Of a DNA stretch of 11,020 nt, positions 6,012 through 11,020 are shown piece by piece. Source of the DNA: Alphaproteobacteria bacterium (GTDB lineage: Bacteria; Pseudomonadota; Alphaproteobacteria; Reyranellales; Reyranellaceae); contig VBAF01000262.1 of assembly GCA_005884705.1 (NCBI GenBank), positions 1 through 11,020 on the forward strand, read 5' to 3'. The stretch's first letter is position 1. Every line of letters begins with the position of its first letter. Made by a program: the position numbers and the translations under genes. The notes beneath the pieces are model-generated. The model was not told the origin of the DNA, did not search any database, and saw only the letters and a list, made by a program, of their open reading frames with translations.

Positions 6012-7001
6012 ATGCAGTTCGGCCTGTTCGGCGGCGCGCGCACCAAGCGCAGCATCGGCCTGGAGGACAGCCAGGGTTATCAGAGCTTCATCGACTATGT
6101 GACCGAGGCCGATCGGCTGGGCTTCAAGCAGCTCTTCATGGTCGAGCATCACTTCACCGGCCAGGGCCAGGTCTCGGCCTCGATGACGGTGCTGGCCTAT
6201 CTCGCCGCGCGCACCCAGCACATCCGCCTCGGCACTGCCGTGGTCGTGCTGCCGTGGCACAATCCGGTGCTGATCGCCGAGCAGGTGGCGACGCTCGACC
6301 TGCTGACGGGAGGGCGCGTCGATTTCGGCGTCGGCAAGGGCTATCGCAAGGCCGAGTTCGAGGGCTTCTGCATCCCGGTCGACGAGGCGACCGAGCGCTT
6401 CGACGAGGCGATGGAGATCATTCGCAAGGCCTGGACCACCGAGGGCCGCTTCAGCCATCGCAGCAAGCACTGGCACTACGACAACATCGTGGTCGAACCC
6501 GAGCCGCTGCAGCGCCCCCACCCGCCGCTGTGGCTCGCCGCCGGCAGCCACGACAGCATCCGGCGCGCCGCGCGCGAGGGCTATAACCTGCTGCTCGACC
6601 AGCTCGCCCAGACCCACCAGATCATCCAGCGCATCGCGATCTTCCGCGAGGAGTGCGAGAAGATGGGTCGGCCCTACGACCCGCTGATGGTCGCGACGGC
6701 CCGGCCGCTGCAGATGATCCATCACGAGAGCGAGCGCGCCGCAGCCTACGAGACCCGCAAGCGCGTGTTGAGCACGATCGGCGACCTGGCGCGCGACAAG
6801 CTCGCCGACCGGGTGGAAGACGACACCGCGTCGCTGCTCGGCATGCCCGACGAGGTGATCGCGCGGCTGAAGGAACTCGAGGCGGGCGGCGCGACCAACA
6901 TCCTGCTGGTCGATCCCAACGCGTCGGTCGCCAACCTGCGCGCCTTCGCCCGCGAGGTCATGCCGGCTTTCACCAACCAGCGATTCGCCGCGGCCGAATG
7001 A
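6012..7001 (+). CDS. LLM class flavin-dependent oxidoreductase
   Basis: A 329-residue luciferase-like monooxygenase with a TIM-barrel fold, using reduced FMN (or possibly F420) to oxidise an organic substrate. Visible family blocks are MQFGLFGG at the start, VEHHF (44-48), TQHIRLGTAVVVLPWHNPV (68-86), the AEQVATLDLLTGGRVDFGVGKGY region (89-111), then the PPLWLAAGS strand in the second half. The length is usual for the group. The ATG at 6012 has AGGGA about 7 bases upstream. Its stop codon overlaps the next start as ATGA, so the two products are made together. The substrate cannot be read from sequence; the partner suggests an amide-containing or nitrogenous compound. Confidence 0.93.
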   Translation: MQFGLFGGARTKRSIGLEDSQGYQSFIDYVTEADRLGFKQLFMVEHHFTGQGQVSASMTVLAYLAARTQHIRLGTAVVVLPWHNPVLIAEQVATLDLLTGGRVDFGVGKGYRKAEFEGFCIPVDEATERFDEAMEIIRKAWTTEGRFSHRSKHWHYDNIVVEPEPLQRPHPPLWLAAGSHDSIRRAAREGYNLLLDQLAQTHQIIQRIAIFREECEKMGRPYDPLMVATARPLQMIHHESERAAAYETRKRVLSTIGDLARDKLADRVEDDTASLLGMPDEVIARLKELEAGGATNILLVDPNASVANLRAFAREVMPAFTNQRFAAAE

Positions 7002-7813
7002 AGGGCTTTGCGAGGCCGCTGGCGATCTCCGTCAGCGTCATGCTCGAAGGCTGGACCGACGATTCGGCGCCCGGCATCGGCCCGATGGGCAACCCGCTGA
7101 AGGCCGGCGTGCTCGATCTGCAGGCGCGCTCGTGGGCGGAGTACGGCCCCAAGGTCGGCGCCTGGCGCCTGCTCGACATCCTGCAGCGGCTCGAGGTGCG
7201 CTCGGTGTTCTATGTCAGCGGCATCCTGGCCGAGCGCTACCCCGACCTGATGAAGGCTATCCACGCGGCGGGCCACACGGTCGCCGCGCACGGCTGGGGC
7301 CAGAACATCATCCCGTCCTATCAGACGGCCGAGGAGGAAGCGCGCGACCTCGAGCGCTGCGTCAAGGCGATCGGCCAGACCACCGGGCAGCGGCCGCCGG
7401 GCTGGCTCAGCCCGCGCTGCACGCCGAGCGACCGCACGTCGGCGTTTCTGGCGAAATCGGGTTTCGACTGGCACGCCGACTTCTTCGATTCCGACCTGCC
7501 CTATCGCCATGAGACGCCGGCCGGCGCCATCGCCGCGGTGCCGTTCACCATGGAGGTGAACGACATGCCGCTCTACGTCCGCTACGGCGCCGAGCCGGAA
7601 GCCTTCACGCGCGTACTGGAGCGCATCGTCATGAACTGGCCGCGCCTCGGCCGGCCGGCGGCCTGCCTCGACATCACCGTCCACGCCCATGTCTTCGGCC
7701 GGCCGTTCGGCGCCATCGAATTCATGAACAGCCTGGAAACCGTACGGCGCTACGAGGAATGGGCCTGGCTGACCGATCATCGGACCTTGGCGGGGCTCTG
7801 CAAGGCGGGCTAG
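6998..7813 (+). CDS. Polysaccharide deacetylase-family protein (PuuE-like)
   Basis: A 271-residue carbohydrate-esterase-4 (NodB-fold) protein. The blocks ERYPDLMKAIHAAGHTVAAH (79-98), the TGQRPPGWLSPR region and the late VHAHVFGRP motif resemble the PuuE branch, which includes a ureidic-ring amidohydrolase (allantoinase) rather than sugar deacetylases. The classic HxxxH metal motif is H98-G-W-G-Q102, with the second His replaced by Gln; D21-D22 stand where the catalytic Asp pair is expected. It may act on a C-N bond and not be a canonical zinc deacetylase. There is no signal peptide, so it is cytosolic. The start overlaps the LLM stop (ATGA) and is translationally coupled. No ribosome binding site of its own is needed. 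Confidence 0.87.
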   Translation: MKGFARPLAISVSVMLEGWTDDSAPGIGPMGNPLKAGVLDLQARSWAEYGPKVGAWRLLDILQRLEVRSVFYVSGILAERYPDLMKAIHAAGHTVAAHGWGQNIIPSYQTAEEEARDLERCVKAIGQTTGQRPPGWLSPRCTPSDRTSAFLAKSGFDWHADFFDSDLPYRHETPAGAIAAVPFTMEVNDMPLYVRYGAEPEAFTRVLERIVMNWPRLGRPAACLDITVHAHVFGRPFGAIEFMNSLETVRRYEEWAWLTDHRTLAGLCKAG

Positions 7814-7854
7814 GATCGCGCCCAACGACATATAAGTTGGGAGGATCGGTCAAA

Positions 7855-9105
7855 ATGCGTATCCAACGTCGTACGTTTGGCAAATTGGCAGCCGGCGCCG
7901 CGGCCGGCATCGCTGCACCGGCGATCGCCCAGAACAAGCCGCTAACCATCGGCTTCAGCATGAACCTCACTGGTCCGCTGGCGCCCAACGGAAAGGCAGC
8001 GTTGCTGGGTTCGCAGATTTGGGAGCAGGACATCAACGCCAAGGGCGGCCTGCTCGGCCGGCCGGTGAAGCTCATCTATTACGACGACCAGTCGAACCCC
8101 TCGACCATTCCTGGTCTCTACACCAAGCTGATGGACGTCGACAAAGTCGACATCATTGCCTCGAGCTACGCGACCAACATGATCGCGCCGGCGATGCCGA
8201 TCGTGATGCAGCACGACCGGACCTTCTTCTCCCTGCTCGGGCTGGCGGTAAACAGCGAGTTCAACTACAAGCGTTACTTCTCGATGACGCCGACCGGCGG
8301 CCCGCGGCCCAAGGAGTCGTTCGCCGAGGGCTTCTTCGAGATCGCGGCCGAACAGAATCCCAAGCCGGTGACGGTTGCAATGTGCGGCGCCGACGCGGAG
8401 TTCCCGCGCAACGCCATGGACGGCGCCCGCAGCATCATCAAGAAGCACGGGTTCAAGCTGGTCTACGACAAGACCTACCCGCCCAACACCGCCGACTACA
8501 CGCCGGTGGTGCGTGCGATGGCGGCGACCAATCCCGACATCTTCCTCGCCTGCTCCTACCCGGCCGATACGGTCGGCCTGATCCGCGCGAGCCACGAGGT
8601 CGGCTTCAAGCCAAAGCTCTACGGCGGCGGCATGGTCGGCCTGCAGGCGACCGCCATCAAGACCCAGCTCGGGCCGCTGCTCAACGGCATCGTGGTCTAC
8701 GACTTCTGGCTGCCGTGGGCGGGCTTCGCCTCCGACGAGGGCCGCGAGTTCCTCAAGAAGTACCAGGCGAAGTCGGGCGAGGCCGGCGTCGATTCCCTGG
8801 GCTACTACCTGCCGCCCTTCGCCTATGCGCGCATGCAGGTGATCGAGCAGGCGGTCACGGCGACCGGCGGCACCAACGACGACAAGCTCGCCGACCACCT
8901 GCGCAAGACGACCTACAAGACGGTGGTCGGCGACGTCGCCTTCAACGAGCAGGGCGAATGGGCGACCGCGCAGGTCATGGCGGTGCAGTTCCAGGGCGTC
9001 TCGGGCAACGGGGTCGAGCAGTTCACCAACCCCAAGACCGAAGTGATCCTGTGGCCCAAGAAGTACAAGACCGGCGACATCGCCTATCCGTACAAGCCGA
9101 CGTAA
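7855..9105 (+). CDS. Branched-chain amino acid-type ABC transporter substrate-binding protein
   Basis: A 416-residue periplasmic binding protein of the Leu/Ile/Val (Peripla_BP_6) family. Residues 1-25 form a signal peptide with RRTFGK (5-10), which resembles a Tat twin-arginine motif, followed by a small-residue stretch and a likely cleavage after APAIA25. The mature protein starts QNKPLTIGFSMNLTGPLAPNG, typical of the family. The type I two-lobe fold then follows through the DIIASSYATN and PDIFLACSYPADT regions. The ATG at 7855 has GGGAGG about 8 bases upstream. It lies 41 bp after the deacetylase gene and may be co-transcribed with the oxidoreductase pair. The ligand is unknown; many members bind amides, aromatic acids or urea rather than amino acids. 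Confidence 0.94.
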   Translation: MRIQRRTFGKLAAGAAAGIAAPAIAQNKPLTIGFSMNLTGPLAPNGKAALLGSQIWEQDINAKGGLLGRPVKLIYYDDQSNPSTIPGLYTKLMDVDKVDIIASSYATNMIAPAMPIVMQHDRTFFSLLGLAVNSEFNYKRYFSMTPTGGPRPKESFAEGFFEIAAEQNPKPVTVAMCGADAEFPRNAMDGARSIIKKHGFKLVYDKTYPPNTADYTPVVRAMAATNPDIFLACSYPADTVGLIRASHEVGFKPKLYGGGMVGLQATAIKTQLGPLLNGIVVYDFWLPWAGFASDEGREFLKKYQAKSGEAGVDSLGYYLPPFAYARMQVIEQAVTATGGTNDDKLADHLRKTTYKTVVGDVAFNEQGEWATAQVMAVQFQGVSGNGVEQFTNPKTEVILWPKKYKTGDIAYPYKPT

Positions 9106-9119
9106 GACACGCCACGACT

Positions 9120-9190
9120 GTCATCTCGAAGCTCAGCGAGGGATCTTTCCTGATCAGGAAAGATCCCTCGGCCTTCGGCCTCGGGATGAC
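9120..9190. repeat. REP-like palindromic element, 71 bp
   Basis: The core is a perfect 32-bp palindrome at 9138-9169, with half GAGGGATCTTTCCTGA centred on TGATCA. Outer arms GTCATCTCGA (9120-9129) and TCGGGATGAC (9181-9190) pair at 9 of 10 positions plus a G-T wobble. A small GGCC-TTC-GGCC hairpin lies at 9170-9180. It sits between two convergent stops (binding protein and livF). The GTCATC...GAGGGATCTTTCC pattern resembles repeats I recall as dispersed in many proteobacterial genomes; copy number cannot be seen here. It could also act as a two-way terminator. Confidence 0.75.
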
Positions 9191-9193
9191 AAG

Positions 9194-9871
9194 CTAGGCG
9201 CCGAGATAGAACTCCCGAATTAGATCGTGTTGTTGAGCGCTTCGGCCGAATCGCCGGTGAAGGCGATCTTGCCATGCACGATCACGTAGCCGCGGTCGGC
9301 GATGCGGACCGCCTGGGTGAAGTTCTGCTCGGCCATCAGCACCGTGAGATTGAAGCTGTCCTTCAGCTCCTTGATCTTGTCGATGGTGCGCCGGACCAGC
9401 AGCGGCGCCAGCCCGACCGACGGCTCGTCGATCAGCAGGATGCGCGGCGCCGACATCAGCGCTCGGGCCAGCGCCAGCATCTGCTGCTCGCCGCCGCTCA
9501 TCGAGCCGGCGAGCTGTTTGGCGCGCTCCTTGAGCCGCGGGAAGGTCTCGAAGCAGAATTCGAGGTTGCGCCCGATCGCCGAGCGCGCGGTCGGCCGAAA
9601 CCTCGGGCACGAAGCCGATGCCGAGATCGACGATCTCCTCGGTCGAGCGGCCGACCAGCTCGTACGTCGCGCCGTCGATCGTGGCGGTGATGGTGCCGGA
9701 GGTCGGCCGCACCATGCCCATGATCGACTTCATCAGGGTCGACTTGCCGTTGCCGTTGGTGCCGAGCAGCGCCACCGTCTCGCCGGCGCCAACCGACAGC
9801 GACACGTCGTCGAGCACGCGCACAGCGCCGTAGCCGGCGACGATGTTGGACAGGGTGAGGCTACTCGCCAA
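9194..9871 (-). pseudogene. livF: livF, branched-chain amino acid ABC ATPase, disrupted by deletion and frameshift
   Basis: This is a LivF-type ATPase read in pieces. From TTG 9871, 90 residues give a normal N-terminus with Walker A GTNGNGKST (37-45) and end at GIGFVPE. From 9600 the reading frame shifts, and FRPTARSAIG...FPRLKERAKQ leads into the signature MSGGEQQM, Walker B LLIDEP and the VLMAEQN region. By comparison with E. coli LivF, about 18 residues (the RR-FP--TVEENL-LG segment) are missing; the loss must be 3n+2 bases, about 53. A second shift near 9230 returns to the first frame, which encodes the expected tail DLIREFYLGA and stops at 9194. The start overlaps the livG stop by 11 bp. 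As read, no full ATPase is made. Confidence 0.85.
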
Positions 9872-10595
9872 GGTAGGCCCTCACGACTTCAGGATCGCGC
9901 ACCACGTCCTTGGGGTCGCCGTCGGCGATCTTCCGACCGGCGACCAGCACCGCAATCCGCTGCGAGAACTCCATGACTGCGCGCATGATGTGCTCGATCA
10001 TGATGACCGTGACGCCTTGCTCGTTCAGCCGGATCAACAGCGCGATAATCTCGTCGACCTCGGCGTGACTCAGTCCCGCCATCGCCTCGTCCGAGATCAG
10101 GAGCTTGGGCTCCGCGGCCATGGCGCGCGCGAGCTCGAGCTTGCGCATCTCGATCTGCGTCAGGTCGCGCGGCAGCCGCTCGGCCTTGCCGGCCAGCCCG
10201 ACCTGGCCGAGCACTTCCAGGCAGCGCGCGTCGATGGCCGCGCTGGCCAGCGCGCTGCTGTCGCGGGCGTTCACGGTATAGAGCAGGGGAATGCGGACGT
10301 TCTCGGCCAGCGACAGGCTGGCGAAGGGCCGCGGCAGCTGGAAGCTGCGCGCCAGGCCGCGGCGCGTGCGCTGATGCGCCGTCAGGCCGTCGAGCGCCTC
10401 GTCAGCGAAGCGCACGCTGCCGGTCTCATTCTGCAGCGTGCCGCAGATGCAATTGACCAGCGTCGACTTGCCCGAGCCATTGGGGCCGATCAGGCCGAGG
10501 ATCTCGCCCTCCTGCACCGAGAAGGAGACGCCGTCGACGGCGCGGATGCCGCCGAAGGACTTGGTTACGTCGCGGACTTCGAGGACCGCTGCCAT
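9861..10595 (-). CDS. livG: livG, branched-chain amino acid ABC transporter ATP-binding protein
   Basis: A 244-residue ABC ATPase of the LivG type that powers the LivHM permease. Walker A GPNGSGKST is at 37-45, the Q-loop is Q86 in ARSFQLPR, Walker B ends in D169-E170 (LLISDEAMAGL) and the switch histidine is H202 (MIEHIMRAV). The signature region reads DLTQIEMRKLELARAM (144-159) instead of LSGGQ or LPYGQ; I recall a LivG subgroup with such a divergent signature. The ATG at 10595 starts the fold exactly. It overlaps the livM remnant by 31 bp and the livF start by 11 bp, a tight operon order livM-livG-livF. The frame is intact. Confidence 0.93.
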   Translation of the reverse strand: MAAVLEVRDVTKSFGGIRAVDGVSFSVQEGEILGLIGPNGSGKSTLVNCICGTLQNETGSVRFADEALDGLTAHQRTRRGLARSFQLPRPFASLSLAENVRIPLLYTVNARDSSALASAAIDARCLEVLGQVGLAGKAERLPRDLTQIEMRKLELARAMAAEPKLLISDEAMAGLSHAEVDEIIALLIRLNEQGVTVIMIEHIMRAVMEFSQRIAVLVAGRKIADGDPKDVVRDPEVVRAYLGE

Positions 10596-10753
10596 AGCCG
10601 TTCGGCAAGCCCGAGCAGGCCCGAGGGAAAGAAAGCGAGCAGCACCATCACGAACACCGCGTACGCGATGAGGTAGAACCCTTCGCTGAAGCGCAGCCAC
10701 TCGGGCAGCAGCACCGAGACCGCCGCGCCGAGGAAGGGACCGAAGAAGCGTCC
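10565..10753 (-). pseudogene. livM: livM C-terminal remnant (minus strand)
   Basis: The last 61 codons of a LivM-type permease, beginning RFFGPFLGAAVSVLLPEWLR, continuing through a hydrophobic segment with FYLIAYAVFVMVLLAFFPSGLLGL, and ending SSKSAT at a TAA (10565-10567). This matches the usual C-terminal end of LivM, with the GP--GA---LLPE-LR block and the final transmembrane helix and PSGL motif. The 31-bp overlap with livG is normal for these operons. Upstream of about 10753 the LivM homology stops abruptly and the other strand takes over with another LivM, so the N-terminal 80% is absent. Confidence 0.85.
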
Positions 10754-11020
10754 GGCGTGCCGACCTTGAAGCTGAAGCTGCTCGCGACGACCTTGTCCGG
10801 CGGCTTCATGGGCATGGCCGGTTCGCCGTTGCCGTTTTACGTGACCTATCTTGATCCCGCATCGGGCTTCAGCCTGAACTACGCGGTGAACGCCATCGCC
10901 ATGCCGCTGATCGGCGGCACCGGCAGTTGGCTGGGACCTGTGGTGGGCGCGGTGCTGGTGGGCGGCTTGCAGGAATATCTGCGGGTGACGATCTCGTCGG
11001 CCGTCAACGTGCTGGTCGCG
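10748..11020 (+). pseudogene. livM: Internal fragment of a second LivM-type permease (plus strand)
   Basis: This frame is open to the window edge (91 codons). It reads ASGVPTLKLKLLATTLSGGF, then MGMAGSPLPFYVTYLDP, a region with AIAMPLIGGTGSWLGPVVGA, and LQEYLRVTISS. These are the consecutive LivM blocks: the KLLA--LS---GLAG helix, the P--F-F--S/N-A segment, the GG-G---GP--GA loop and the L-E-LR stretch. It has no start codon or N-terminal part: LivM homology begins at about 10745, so roughly the first 200 residues are missing. It differs from the minus-strand LivM in the overlapping block (SWLGPVVGAVLVGGLQEYLR versus RFFGPFLGAAVSVLLPEWLR), so it is a paralogue, not a copy. It may continue beyond the window. 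Confidence 0.8.

Noticed and set aside
6746..7831. Minus-strand open frame of 361 codons
   Set aside because: It is antisense to the LLM oxidoreductase and deacetylase genes, which are clearly real and coupled.
7821..7841. CCCAAC/GTTGGG inverted repeat before the binding protein gene
   Set aside because: It is only 6 bp per arm with a 9-base spacer and partly overlaps the ribosome binding site; this is too weak to call an operator or riboswitch.
8019..9197. Plus-strand open frame of 392 codons
   Set aside because: It is an out-of-frame reading of the binding protein gene; the product is Arg-rich and has no family match.
10596..10760. N-terminal extension of livG (start at 10700)
   Set aside because: The extra residues are an out-of-frame reading of the livM tail. 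The ATP-binding fold begins at the ATG at 10595.

Overview
The window is GC-rich, densely coding DNA from what looks like an alphaproteobacterium. I infer this from base composition, the codon style and the gene set: a DUF2076 protein, Nu-class glutathione transferases, a branched-chain amino acid ABC system, an LLM oxidoreductase and a DUF1993 protein. A Reyranella-like or Bradyrhizobium-like soil or water bacterium is plausible, but the genus is a guess. No RNA genes, CRISPR arrays or transposase genes are visible.

Left part (1-2700, mostly minus strand). A Dps ferritin-like protein runs off the left edge. Next, transcribed leftwards, is a compact cluster of DUF2076 protein, Nu-class GST and DUF3574 lipoprotein. 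The 3' end of the DUF3574 gene contains an exact match to the bacterial chromosome-partition site parS (426-441). A conserved lipocalin/DUF1579-like protein follows. It is divergent from a YafY-type HTH-WYL regulator, and the shared intergenic region carries three copies of an 8-bp half-site arranged as inverted and direct repeats, a good operator candidate.

Middle (2820-7813). The YafY-type regulator is followed by a 69-residue protein of unknown function. A second Nu-class GST on the minus strand is divergent from a DUF1993 protein. Then come a small membrane protein with a bacterial PH domain (minus) and, divergent from it, a translationally coupled pair (ATGA overlap): an LLM flavin-dependent oxidoreductase and a PuuE-like polysaccharide deacetylase-family protein.

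Right part (7855-11020). A periplasmic branched-chain amino acid type binding protein (plus) converges on livF-livG-livM (minus). A 71-bp REP-like palindromic element lies between them. The permease and ATPase locus looks broken. livF has lost about 18 codons out of frame and has a second compensating frameshift near its 3' end. livM keeps only its last 61 codons, and at about 10745-10755 it abuts, head to head, an internal piece of a different LivM on the opposite strand. This is either a real rearrangement with pseudogenisation or an assembly chimera.

I see no wholly new multi-gene system. The items most worth checking are the parS site inside a gene, the livM/livM junction with the damaged livF, and the operator array at the YafY-type regulator.
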